NCBI GenBank assembly: GCA_951812825.1
Contig: OX638324.1
Coordinates: 940,459-1,004,458 of the forward strand
Direction: 5' to 3'
DNA from: an uncultured Dehalococcoidia bacterium
GTDB taxonomy: Bacteria > Chloroflexota > Dehalococcoidia > Lucifugimonadales > GCA-2712585
Length of the DNA: 64,000 bases
The translations under genes were made by a program, and so were the position numbers. Below, one piece after another: positions 33,925 through 44,678 of this stretch. The notes beneath the pieces are model-generated. The model was not told where the DNA came from. It saw only the letters and a list, made by a program, of their open reading frames with translations, and did no database searches. Numbering within the stretch: position 1 is the first letter of the stretch; each line of letters opens with the position of its first letter.

Positions 33925-33990
33925 TCCTTAATTCGCCGGAGCGCCGTTCTCACCTCATCGACGCCATTATCCGTGGTAAGCACTTTCAAT

Positions 33991-34025
33991 GAGAAGGGCG
34001 GCTTCCAAAAGGAGCCGCCCTTCTC
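33991..34025. terminator. Strong hairpin between converging genes
   Basis: GAGAAGGGCGGCT (33991-34003) and AGCCGCCCTTCTC (34013-34025) form a perfect 13-bp stem with a 9-nt loop, located between the DinB-like gene (plus) and the solute-binding protein gene (minus, ends 34045). It fits a bidirectional terminator, though neither side has a long T-tract. Confidence 0.65.
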
Positions 34026-34044
34026 AGATTCTCTGACCGGATTT

Positions 34045-35991
34045 CTACTGGTACACGGGGACGGTGTACTCGTGGTGGCGAACGGGCCCGAAGTGCAGGT
34101 GGTTGGCTTGATAGTCCACTACCACGTCGGGATCAAAGGCTACTTGAGGGTTAAGGAAGAACATGGGAATGACGTTGTAATTCTCGTACATCCAGTCTCC
34201 CATCTCCTGGGTATATTGGAGTATGTCATCCGGCAAGACGGCCTGGGTCAGATTGACGTAGACGTCGTCCATGGAATCGTAATCGAAGAAGTAGCCTCCC
34301 CCGCAACCTCCCGCCACGGGGCTCATTCGGAAGCAGATACCAATGGGGAAGGGTCCCGTTGCCTGGAACCACGCATAGATGTTGTGGTTCCATTCTCCGG
34401 TTCGAGCCCCGGCGTTCACTGCGCTTTGTTCCAGCACCTCCAGCTTGGGCTTGAGACCTATCTCCTGCCATTGAGCGGCAACGGCCTCAGAAACGTCCCC
34501 ATACTCCGGGATTGCAGAGGCAATGTAGAACCGGAAGGTGAACTCAAACCCGTCCGGATAACCGGCCTCTGCAAGAAGTCGTTTGGCTTCCTCAGGATCA
34601 TAGGGGTAGGGCTCCCATTCGCTCTTGAAATCGTCGCGGTAGGGAGGAATGTTGTGAACGCTCATGGGCAGCGTGGCCCCCTCGGGGAAGAAGGCTTCTC
34701 TAATTGCATCTCGGTTAATGGCCAGGTTCATGGCTCTGCGCACTCGAACGTCACGGAAGGGGTCGTTAGGGTCATAGCCTGGCGCGACAGGGAAGGTTTC
34801 GCCTTTTCTTTCACCGACTCTTATCTCCCTGGGGCCATCGTGATACTGGCCCGAAAAGATGTAGAAGAAGTAGAGTCCTGGGAGGGTGCTGTTGGCAACT
34901 TTATATCCCTTCTCTTCCGCTTGGGGCAGCAGGTTACGCGGGACATTTGAGATGTGGGCCTCATCAGTCAGCAGCATCGCCAATCGGGTAGCATCTTCCC
35001 CAGAATAGACAAACAGCAATTCATGAAACTCCGGTGTCTTTCTCCAGTGATTTTCCACCCGTTCATGCAGTATGGAAGACCCCAAACTCAACTCAACGAA
35101 CTTAAATGGTCCTGTTCCGACGGGCTGTTCAAGATAACGCTCCATGCCCACAGCATCCAGGTAGTCCTGGCTGATAATGCCCGCCACCCACTCTTCGCTC
35201 GCCCAGAAATTGAACTGTGGCTGTGGGACATTCATGTTCCAGATAAACTCGTTGTCATTGGGAATTTCGAAGTTATCGTCCTCAATGCCCAATCTGGTCC
35301 AGACGCCGGTGGTGGATAGCGCGTCATCTCTGCTCAGGGTCCTTATGGTCAAAACCACATCCTTGGCGGTAAATTCGGTCCCTTCATAAGTATCGGTGGA
35401 ATGGAAGGGGACGTTCTCCCTCAACTTGAAGCTCCAGGTCTTCGCATCGGGGGACATGCTCCAGTCAGTAGCCAATTGGTCATTCGTATACTCTCCACTG
35501 AACCTATCCTGATAGATGAGATGCTCATAGACGGCCTTTATGGGGCCGGTGCCGCTTTGGAAGGTCTGCCACATCATAGTGGTCTGGTGGGCCGGGGGCA
35601 GCGTGGCCACTATGAGCCTGGCCGAAACCGGCACCCGGACTACGGCTTCCGTAGGCGTAGCGGTAGGCGTGGGCATTGCGGTAGCCTGGGGTGTGGGGGC
35701 GACCGTTGGCGCCGCTGTTGGCGTCGGCGCGGCGGTAGTCGGCGTGGCTGCTGCTCGCGTGGGAGCCATGGTTGGTGCTGCAGTGGACGCCGGGGTTGAT
35801 GGAGCCATAGTTGCGGTGGGGGCCATGGTTGGCGCCGGCGTGGACGGGGCCATTGTTGCCGCTGCGGGCGCTTGCGTGGGCGCTTCCGTGGCGTCGTCAC
35901 CGCCGCAGGCCATGATAAACAGGGCCAGGACCATCAGGGCTCCAACAAGGGAATATGCCCGCCAATGACCAGACCGTTGCATCTTATTCAT
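34045..35991 (-). CDS. ABC transporter substrate-binding lipoprotein, family 5 (orphan)
   Basis: 648 residues. A lipoprotein signal peptide ends in LALFIMAC (Cys29), followed by a very long linker (about 35-125) of Ala/Pro/Thr repeats (TMAPSTPAPTMAPTATMA...). The rest is a peptide/nickel-type solute-binding domain: FKLRENVPFHSTDTYEG, TAKDVVLTIRTL, VGTGPFKFVEL, the DVRVRRAMNLAINRDAI block, AEAGYPDGFEFTFR. Proteins of this class bind oligopeptides or other solutes outside the membrane. No permease or ATPase gene is next to it. The ATG has GAAGGAGAC upstream. Function as a receptor for transport is likely but its partner is unknown. Confidence 0.85.
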   Translation of the reverse strand: MNKMQRSGHWRAYSLVGALMVLALFIMACGGDDATEAPTQAPAAATMAPSTPAPTMAPTATMAPSTPASTAAPTMAPTRAAATPTTAAPTPTAAPTVAPTPQATAMPTPTATPTEAVVRVPVSARLIVATLPPAHQTTMMWQTFQSGTGPIKAVYEHLIYQDRFSGEYTNDQLATDWSMSPDAKTWSFKLRENVPFHSTDTYEGTEFTAKDVVLTIRTLSRDDALSTTGVWTRLGIEDDNFEIPNDNEFIWNMNVPQPQFNFWASEEWVAGIISQDYLDAVGMERYLEQPVGTGPFKFVELSLGSSILHERVENHWRKTPEFHELLFVYSGEDATRLAMLLTDEAHISNVPRNLLPQAEEKGYKVANSTLPGLYFFYIFSGQYHDGPREIRVGERKGETFPVAPGYDPNDPFRDVRVRRAMNLAINRDAIREAFFPEGATLPMSVHNIPPYRDDFKSEWEPYPYDPEEAKRLLAEAGYPDGFEFTFRFYIASAIPEYGDVSEAVAAQWQEIGLKPKLEVLEQSAVNAGARTGEWNHNIYAWFQATGPFPIGICFRMSPVAGGCGGGYFFDYDSMDDVYVNLTQAVLPDDILQYTQEMGDWMYENYNVIPMFFLNPQVAFDPDVVVDYQANHLHFGPVRHHEYTVPVYQ

Positions 35992-36497
35992 GTTGTGTTG
36001 TCTCCTTCACTTACGGATGAAACCGGCTCCAAGACAGCAGCCGGAATTGGTTGCAGTGGCTAGTATCCTAGGTGTTGCAAACTTTTATGTCAAATCCCAG
36101 AAATTGAATTTGCACTTGCTGACGATTTTCAGCTACATATATGGCAAACATAGCTATAACGCGTCTACAACCTTGAGTTTGCATAGCCCACGATCGGGCT
36201 GTTGGCATATATCAGAAAATGAAGCTACCCGCATTACGAGACCTTTACACAACTACCAAAACGCATTCAAATTGTGGTGCGATACGACTCCTCACAGAGC
36301 CAAATCATGGGATTCTGGATTCCGGCCCCGTATCGGAGTACGGGGCAGGCTTTTCGCCGGAATGACGGTTATTCAACGGTCTCCACTGCCGTCCACGACA
36401 CACGCGAAGTGGGTGTTGCGGTAGCTGACAAAATGGAGTGCGAGTCAAAGGATTCTTTGGCGCACCCAGTGACACCGGATGAAGACCCGATGGTGCA
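35992..36497. other. Intergenic region, AT-rich, with REP-like repeat
   Basis: No gene is supported. The stretch 36060-36290 is markedly AT-rich compared with the rest of the window. A REP-like repeat lies at 36319-36363: ATTCCGG (36319-36325) with CCGGAAT (36357-36363), enclosing a nested perfect pair CCCCGTA/TACGGGG (36326-36332 and 36339-36345), followed by GACGG as in the other copies. Confidence 0.5.
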
Positions 36498-37832
36498 TTA
36501 AGAGATACGGTGGAGAACTTCCCGGACGGCGTCGACGAGGGCGTCGACTTCCGTATCCGTGGTCAAGGTACTCAACGCGCCGGAGCAGCTTTCCTGCAGC
36601 AGCACCCCTTCGTTGACCAGGCCCATGAACAGGGCGTTTCGCATGGCCTTGTCGCTCCTCAGTGCTGACCGGTAGTCCGTTACCGGTTCCGACGTTATGT
36701 GCATGCCGAAGAAGGAAGCCGTGCCGGTTATCTGGCAGGGGACTTCCAGCTCGTCGAACACGGCGCGGAGCTTGGCCCTGAGGGTCTCGCCCAGGGCGTT
36801 CAACCGCTGGTAGATAGCGGGAGTCATGGCCTCCATGACAACCGTGCCTGCGGCGAGGGTCATGGGGTTGGCGTTGAAGGTCCCCGCGTGGGCCACCTCA
36901 GCGCCCCCGTTGGTCGGGTCGAAGAGGGCCATGACGTCTTCGCGGCCACCGAAGGCTCCCACGGGCAGCCCGCCGCCGATTATTTTGCCCAGGCAGGTCA
37001 TGTCGGGGACGACGTTGAAGGACTGTTGGGCACCGCCCGGGGCGGCGCGGAAACTCTGGACCTCGTCGAAGATCAGCAGCAGGCCCAACTCCTCCGTCGC
37101 TTCCCGGATACCCGACAGGAATTCCGGGTCTGCGGGCAGGTAGCCCAGGGCTGACGCGATAGGTTCCATGATGACGCAGGCGAGTTCGTGGGCGTGGGCC
37201 TTCAGGATGCGTCGGCTCTTCTCGAGGTTGTTGTAGGGGAGGGTTACGACGCCCTCGGCGACGCTGGGCGGCTGGCCGGGGTGTTCGGGGATGGCCGTGG
37301 GGCCTTCCGGGTCCAACGCGGACGCCGGAGGGCGGACGCTGACGGCGGCGTATTCGTGGGAGCCGTGGTAGCCGCCTTCGAACTTGGCGATCTTGTGACG
37401 GCCGGTGTAGGCGCGGGCGGCGCGGATAGCCATGAGGGTACCCTCGGTGCCGGAGTTGGTGAATCGCACCCTCTCCACGGAAGGGATGCGGTCGCAGAGG
37501 ATGGACGCCAACTTGGCCTGCAACTTGGTGGGGGCGCTGAAGGCGGTGCCGCGGGCCGCCTGTTCCTGAAGGGCGCCGACTACGTCGGGGTGGGCGTGGC
37601 CCAGGATCAGGCTGGTGGCGTTGATCATGAAGTCCAGGTAGGCGTTGCCGTCTACGTCGTACAGATAGTGGCCCGCACCTCGGTCGGCGACGATGGGGTA
37701 GGGGTCGAACCAGGCGGTGCCGCGGGAGCTGCCGCCGGGAAGGTATTCCTTCGCCTCGTCGTTAAGCGTTCGGGCTTGGGGGGTCCGTAGCTGGAACCGT
37801 TCTATTTCCCGCTCAAGGGCGTTGGATTTCAT
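36498..37832 (-). CDS. Class III aminotransferase, glutamate-1-semialdehyde aminomutase-like
   Basis: 444 residues, PLP-dependent, fold type I. Seen: NEAKEYLPGG-like start (DEAKEYLPGGSSRG), NSGTEGTLMAIRAARAYTGR around 126-145, FEGGYHGSHE, DEVQSFR (Asp256-Glu257) and the PLP lysine in CLGKIIGGGLPVGAFGG (Lys283). This pattern is shared by HemL and by related aminomutase/aminotransferases that are not in tetrapyrrole synthesis. With no hem genes nearby I do not assign hemL. The ATG follows GAGAGGAGA. Confidence 0.8.
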   Translation of the reverse strand: MKSNALEREIERFQLRTPQARTLNDEAKEYLPGGSSRGTAWFDPYPIVADRGAGHYLYDVDGNAYLDFMINATSLILGHAHPDVVGALQEQAARGTAFSAPTKLQAKLASILCDRIPSVERVRFTNSGTEGTLMAIRAARAYTGRHKIAKFEGGYHGSHEYAAVSVRPPASALDPEGPTAIPEHPGQPPSVAEGVVTLPYNNLEKSRRILKAHAHELACVIMEPIASALGYLPADPEFLSGIREATEELGLLLIFDEVQSFRAAPGGAQQSFNVVPDMTCLGKIIGGGLPVGAFGGREDVMALFDPTNGGAEVAHAGTFNANPMTLAAGTVVMEAMTPAIYQRLNALGETLRAKLRAVFDELEVPCQITGTASFFGMHITSEPVTDYRSALRSDKAMRNALFMGLVNEGVLLQESCSGALSTLTTDTEVDALVDAVREVLHRIS

Positions 37833-38020
37833 GGATTGTCTCCTCTCGATGGGTTTGACGGATGCGTGACTCTAGTCATCGACGTCCTGCCACGGATCCT
37901 AGAAGTTTATGGCCAATTCCTTGTATTTCCTGCTCCACCTGCGCTCCGCCCGCAGGATGAAGAAGAGCATGAAAGTCCCACTGAAGAATGCGGAAGACGT
38001 CGTCGGCGATTCGCCTGCCC

Positions 38021-38200
38021 TCATCGCTTCTTCTTTCTGGCCGCGCCGACTAGCACGTAGATGCCGCCGCCAATGAGGATGAGGGATACGAAGAGGAAGG
38101 AGGTGTCGCGAGGTTCGGGGTTCGGAAGCGCCGCAAGGAATAGGATGACACCGGGCAAGCCGGTGGCGATGACTATGGCGCAGAGGATTTTGACTAGCAT
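38021..38200 (-). CDS. Small two-helix membrane protein (59 aa)
   Basis: ATG 38200 to TGA 38021. First helix about residues 4-24 (ILCAIVIATGLPGVILFLA), a short loop with charged residues (PNPEPRDTS), second helix about 35-52 (FLFVSLILIGGGIYVLVGA), and a basic C-terminus (ARKKKR), so both ends are predicted inside. It follows the antitoxin gene on the same strand by 30 nt. No family recognised. Confidence 0.5.
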   Translation of the reverse strand: MLVKILCAIVIATGLPGVILFLAALPNPEPRDTSFLFVSLILIGGGIYVLVGAARKKKR

Positions 38201-38230
38201 AGTTGTAGTTGCTGCACGGTGGTTACGTAT

Positions 38231-38458
38231 TCAATTCTCCAAGCCAAGCCTGGCCGTTTCCTCTGCGTCCGTATATGTCCGTTCCTGGCCTTTGGGTATA
38301 CGCTCCAGCACGTCTGCGGCGAGGTAGTAGTCCTCCATATGCTGGATTCCCTTGTCGATTATCTCGCGCAGGTAGAAGGCTTTTGTGCGGCCGGTATAGG
38401 AGGGGAGGAAATCGAGCCAGCGCTTGATGTCAGGGTCCAGACGGGTAGGCGTTGCCAT
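38231..38458 (-). CDS. Ribbon-helix-helix antitoxin-like protein (RelB/DUF6290-like), no partner seen
   Basis: 75 residues: an N-terminal ribbon-helix-helix (PTRLDPDIKRWLDFL, TGRTKAFYLREIIDKGIQ) and a C-terminal extension (DYYLAADVLERIPKGQERTYTDAEE) of the kind that wraps a RelE-type toxin. Antitoxins of this type repress their own operon. The expected toxin gene should overlap or follow on the minus strand, but only a small membrane-protein gene is found there. A TATAAT-like box lies about 10-20 nt upstream of the ATG (38470-38476). Confidence 0.7.
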   Translation of the reverse strand: MATPTRLDPDIKRWLDFLPSYTGRTKAFYLREIIDKGIQHMEDYYLAADVLERIPKGQERTYTDAEETARLGLEN

Positions 38459-38469
38459 GGTGAGATTAG

Positions 38470-38555
38470 ATTATATCACCTTGGGAAAATGATGACGGGC
38501 CGCCAAAAGAAGAAGCTCCCATCAAGGTAGCTTCTGTGGTTGTTGATAGTGAGCC
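38470..38555 (-). repeat. Terminator-promoter cassette, copy A (flanks HNH gene)
   Basis: An imperfect copy of the sequence at 39602-39692. Read on the minus strand it holds a hairpin (GAAGCTACC / GGGAGCTTC, 38512-38534, one mismatch), a T-rich run TTCTTTTGG, and a TGATATAAT box just before the antitoxin start. It can act as terminator for the HNH gene and as promoter region for the antitoxin gene. See the corresponding finding. Confidence 0.6.
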
Positions 38556-38693
38556 GCCCCAAGCACAAACTTGATGCGTTGGTGCAAAACATGGGCAGAC
38601 TTAGACCTTCACGTGTCACGGCGAAGTGAGAAAGTCCGGTACATCGTCGCTGTCGACCCCGGAGTCTCGCCCCGTGTTGATGGCAAGAATTGA

Positions 38694-39566
38694 TCAAAGC
38701 TCGGAATTTTTCAGTGCCAATCGCCCAACGGATCGGTACTGCTTAAGTGCGGCGAAGTGCTCAGGATTCTTGGCATCAACCTCGCCTACGACAGCATGAT
38801 AGTTTGGAGTGCCCGCTTCCGCAAACAGCTTGATATCGACAACGATGAGACCGATGCCGTCCTCCACGAAACGAATCCTTATGCCGAAGTGGTGCTTGCC
38901 GCCGCGCGGCCATCCAGAAGATGGTGGCTCTTGTGGTGCACTGCCCACGAAATGGAAATAATCGTTCGACTGCCCGAGGATGATCTCCCTCACCAATGGC
39001 CGGAAGCAGTGAAGCCCAACTTTCGCTACGGCGTAAGCATAACCAATCTTGGCAATGAACCGAGCGAACCTGTAGGGCTTTACCCTGATGACGTGCTGCC
39101 CGTTCCAAAGAGGATATCGCTGTTGTAAACGCTCCTCTTCGTCGCCATCTACCAAGATGGAAACCGACCACCCGCGGGAGTTCGGAATTGACTGTGCTCC
39201 CGAGAGAATCCTGGCAGTAGCGAATTTGTACAGCGGAACTGGCGCACTGTATTCGTTTGTGGGCACCGCAATGTGGCCACCCTTCCGGGATTCAAGCAAC
39301 ACAGTTTTTACTCTGTTCTTAGGCCTACGCGTGGGCAATCCATATTTCGACCGGAAGCACACCCACTCCTTGGTGAGCAAGCGGTTTTCAATCTCTTTAT
39401 TGATGGTTCGTTCGCAATGACAGCAACATGCTTCGGGAAGAACTAACCCGCCGTTCAGGGCAAGCGGCACAATATGCTCGTCACTGAACCGTTTTACATC
39501 TGTAGGCAGGTCGGTTGTTCCACAATAGATGCATCGTCCTACTGGTGCATATCTATGCGTAGTCAT
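38694..39566 (-). CDS. HNH endonuclease-like protein
   Basis: With ATG 39566, 290 residues. N-terminal zinc-bound HNH-type module: C12-I-Y-C15, then FSDEHIVPLALNGG with His31, and CCCHCERTINKE with a second Cys pair (about 48-51). The remaining ~230 residues are not recognised. The 39602 in-frame ATG lies within a TATAAT box (39601-39606), so transcription probably starts after it and 39566 is preferred. It lies just downstream of the initiator tRNA and its terminator and is flanked by two copies of the same terminator-promoter sequence, suggesting insertion. Such proteins can be homing- or phage-type nucleases. Confidence 0.7.
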   Translation of the reverse strand: MTTHRYAPVGRCIYCGTTDLPTDVKRFSDEHIVPLALNGGLVLPEACCCHCERTINKEIENRLLTKEWVCFRSKYGLPTRRPKNRVKTVLLESRKGGHIAVPTNEYSAPVPLYKFATARILSGAQSIPNSRGWSVSILVDGDEEERLQQRYPLWNGQHVIRVKPYRFARFIAKIGYAYAVAKVGLHCFRPLVREIILGQSNDYFHFVGSAPQEPPSSGWPRGGKHHFGIRIRFVEDGIGLIVVDIKLFAEAGTPNYHAVVGEVDAKNPEHFAALKQYRSVGRLALKNSEL

Positions 39567-39601
39567 GATTCGCACCCACTTCGACGGGATAGGCGAATTC
39601 A

Positions 39602-39692
39602 TTATATCATAGGTTCGGATGGCAATTAGCCTCCGGCCACCAAAGAAAGAAGCTCCCGTTATGGGAGCTTCTGTTGATGTTGATGGTAGCGG
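39602..39692 (-). repeat. Terminator-promoter cassette, copy B
   Basis: The second copy of the cassette at 38470-38555. It runs from the 3' tail of the initiator tRNA (CCA at 39684-39686) through the terminator hairpin (39649-39671) to the TATAAT box at 39601-39606 that precedes the HNH gene. Shared blocks include CCAAAGAAAGAAGCTCCC and CTTCTGTTGATGTTGAT. Confidence 0.6.
39649..39671 (-). terminator. Rho-independent terminator of the 23S rRNA-tRNA operon
   Basis: GAAGCTCCC and GGGAGCTTC form a perfect 9-bp stem with a 5-nt loop; on the minus strand it is followed by TTTCTTTGG. It sits 13 nt after the encoded CCA of the initiator tRNA. Confidence 0.8.
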
Positions 39693-39758
39693 GGACAGGA
39701 CTCGAACCTGTGACCTTCGGGTTATGAGCCCGACGAGCTGCCACTGCTCCACCCCGCG
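39687..39758 (-). tRNA. Initiator tRNA-fMet (anticodon CAT)
   Basis: Anticodon loop CTCATAA between CGGG and CCCG; the three G-C pairs (GGG/CCC) of the anticodon stem and a C1-U72 mismatch at the acceptor end mark an initiator tRNA. T-arm CAGG-TTCGAGT-CCTG; CCA is encoded (39684-39686). It lies 48 nt downstream of the 23S gene and is probably part of the same transcript. Confidence 0.95.
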
Positions 39759-39806
39759 ACGGATGCACATAGAGAATAGCTGATTGAAGTTTGAAACTCT
39801 TAGCGC

Positions 39807-42800
<2,994 letters not shown>

Positions 42801-42852
42801 CACGCTAAGAATTTCAAACTTTACTTAGCTATTCTCTTTTTAAGGTGCAAAA

Positions 42853-42880
42853 GCGGCGGGTTGGTTCTCCAAGCCGCCGC
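42853..42880 (-). other. Leader hairpin upstream of 23S rRNA
   Basis: GCGGCGG (42853-42859) pairs with CCGCCGC (42874-42880); after a G/G mismatch TTGG (42861-42864) pairs with CCAA (42869-42872), loop TTCT. It lies about 50 nt upstream of the 23S 5' end and is probably a processing or anti-termination feature of the pre-rRNA leader. Confidence 0.5.
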
Positions 42881-42953
42881 CTGAGGTAAGTCCAACCTTG
42901 TCTAAAGTGATATCAACTGTCGATTCGGTTCAGAACTTCCTCCAAGGTTGTGT

Positions 42954-42982
42954 ATTATATGCCCACCACGGATTCTCGTCAA
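42954..42982 (-). promoter_or_regulatory. Predicted rRNA promoter
   Basis: On the minus strand: TTGACG (42977-42982), 17-nt spacer, TATAAT (42954-42959). It is the strongest sigma70-type match in the window and lies about 155 nt upstream of the 23S 5' end, giving a leader of roughly 145 nt. Confidence 0.75.
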
Positions 42983-43044
42983 TACCCCCTACTGCCCAAA
43001 AGCCCGACTGCGACGGCGGTTCCCGGTATCAGCAGCCGCACTGA

Positions 43045-43073
43045 TTGCCGCACCCGCCGCTCGCTGATATACT
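43045..43073 (+). promoter_or_regulatory. Predicted promoter of thrB, close to the start codon
   Basis: TTGCCG (43045-43050), 17-nt spacer, TATACT (43068-43073). The thrB ATG is at 43089, so the transcript would have a leader of about 9 nt and no ribosome-binding site is visible. Confidence 0.5.
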
Positions 43074-43088
43074 GCACGCCCTAGTCAG

Positions 43089-44018
43089 ATGACAGTACGA
43101 CAAGTCACCGTACGCGTTCCAGCGACCACCGCCAATTTGGGCCCTGCCTTCGATTGCATGGGCATGGCCCTGCGCATCCATAATGAAATTCACGTCAGCC
43201 TGGATGAGGCGACGCAGCCAACGGTCCGGATCTCCGGCCGGGGTGAAAATTCCCTTCCCCAAGACACCTCCAACCTGGTGTACCGAGCCTATGCTCGCCT
43301 GCTTGAAGCGACGGGGATTTCTCTGCCTGCGCCCATCATCAGTTGCCGCAACGAGATTCCTTTGGAGCGAGGCCTGGGAAGCAGCGCCGCGGCAATTGTC
43401 GGGGGGCTGGTGGCCGCTAATTATCTGGCAGGCAACCCCCTCGCCCAGGGAGAGATTCTTTCGTTGGCGGTGGATTTGGAGGGGCATCCGGACAACGTTG
43501 CCCCCGCCCTTCTCGGCGGCATTCAGATTGTAGCCCCCGGCACGGAATCGATTGCCACTTCGCCGGTGCCCCTTCCGCCGGGTCTGCGGGTGGCGCTGTT
43601 CATCCCGGAGGCGTCCATCTCCACCGCCGAGGCCCGTGCCGTCATGCCCGCCGAGGTATCCATGCAGGACGCTCTCTTCAACGTGGGGAGAACTGCTCTG
43701 CTGGTTAACGCCTTGGCCACGGGACGGCTGGAAGATTTGAAGTCAGCCACGGAAGACCGGCTGCACCAGCCCTACAGGAGCTACCTGCTGCCGGCCATGC
43801 GGCTGATTATTGCGGAAGCGCTGAAGGGGGGAGCGCTGGGTGCGTTCGTTTCCGGCAGCGGCTCGACGGTGCTGGCCCTGTGCCGAGGTCGGGAGATGAG
43901 CGTGGCCTACGAGATGGCGGAGATGGCGCGGAAGACGAACGTGCCCGGACGGGCGATTATCACGTTTCCGTCAGGAGAGGGCGCGCAGGTAGTGGACGAA
44001 AGGGAGGACGCCGGCTAG
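43089..44018 (+). CDS. thrB: Homoserine kinase
   Basis: 309 residues of the GHMP kinase superfamily; phosphorylates L-homoserine with ATP in threonine synthesis. Seen: VPATTANLGPAFDCMGMAL at residues 10-28, the ATP-binding PLERGLGSSAAAIVGGLVAA at 91-110, GHPDNVAPALLGG and the C-terminal GAFVSGSGSTVLAL. Length is normal. It is the first gene after the rRNA promoter region, transcribed divergently from 23S. Aspartate kinase (lysC) at 45954 on the opposite strand belongs to the same pathway. Confidence 0.93.
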   Translation: MTVRQVTVRVPATTANLGPAFDCMGMALRIHNEIHVSLDEATQPTVRISGRGENSLPQDTSNLVYRAYARLLEATGISLPAPIISCRNEIPLERGLGSSAAAIVGGLVAANYLAGNPLAQGEILSLAVDLEGHPDNVAPALLGGIQIVAPGTESIATSPVPLPPGLRVALFIPEASISTAEARAVMPAEVSMQDALFNVGRTALLVNALATGRLEDLKSATEDRLHQPYRSYLLPAMRLIIAEALKGGALGAFVSGSGSTVLALCRGREMSVAYEMAEMARKTNVPGRAIITFPSGEGAQVVDEREDAG

Positions 44019-44057
44019 CGATCGAAAGGGGGGAGGGGGATTTTGTTACTGCGCCGA

Positions 44058-44087
44058 GATTCTTCGTCGCGGAGCCTCCTCAGAATG
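44058..44087 (+). repeat. 30-bp dispersed repeat, copy 2
   Basis: GATTCTTCGTCGCGG ... CTCCTCAGAATG, 28 of 30 identical to the minus-strand copy at 15643-15672. Intergenic, just after thrB. Confidence 0.6.
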
Positions 44088-44127
44088 ACATCTGGGGAAG
44101 GGGGAAGAGGCTTGTGGTTGGGAAGGG

Positions 44128-44538
44128 TTAGCGGTCCAGCCAGCGCCTGATGCGTCCCCATCTTGAGGGCTCGATACCGTCGTCCAGCATCTTTCCACGC
44201 CACCGCTTGTCTTGCGCGCCGGGCCTGACGAAGAGAAGTCCGTAGACGATGACGAACAGTATCAGGCCTGCCCAAACGGGCAGGAGGAACTTGACGTTCT
44301 CCGCGAAGAGGTAGTTGAAGGCATTGTAGACCACAAAGGAGACGACGATGAGGACAATGCCCCCAAGGACGACCTTGTTGGGAGAGACGCGAAAAACAGA
44401 CCCGGCCCATGCAACGGGGGACAGCAGTCTGCTCGGCTTCGGGGCTTCCTCCGGGTCGGAGGATGCGCCACGTTTCCGACCGGAGCGTTCCGCCTCTTCG
44501 AGGATTTGCTCAATCTCTCTGATGTACTTATCGGCCAT
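44128..44538 (-). CDS. Two-helix membrane protein, unknown
   Basis: 136 residues. A charged N-terminal helix (YIREIEQILEEAERSGRKRG, residues 5-24), a Pro/Ser linker, then two hydrophobic helices (about 57-80, VVLGGIVLIVVSFVVYNAF; about 88-106, LPVWAGLILFVIVYGLLFV) and a basic tail ending SRWGRIRRWLDR. Topology predicted with both termini inside. No function recognised. The ATG lies at 44538. Confidence 0.6.
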   Translation of the reverse strand: MADKYIREIEQILEEAERSGRKRGASSDPEEAPKPSRLLSPVAWAGSVFRVSPNKVVLGGIVLIVVSFVVYNAFNYLFAENVKFLLPVWAGLILFVIVYGLLFVRPGAQDKRWRGKMLDDGIEPSRWGRIRRWLDR

Positions 44539-44678
44539 GGCCAGGTACGCTCGAATCAGTGGAGTGTTATCCGTCGATGACAGATATGCTTACCCTTATG
44601 ATTCTACAATAGGCTGACGCCTATGGCAACGCAGAGGGGCCTTGGCCGAGCCGGGTTGAGCCTGGAAAAGGCTGGGTG

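Noticed and set aside
33973-34950. 325-codon plus-strand frame
   Set aside because: Shadow of the solute-binding protein gene on the other strand; no family resemblance.
36498-37832. Naming the class III aminotransferase hemL
   Set aside because: Key motifs are shared by non-haem relatives and there is no tetrapyrrole context.
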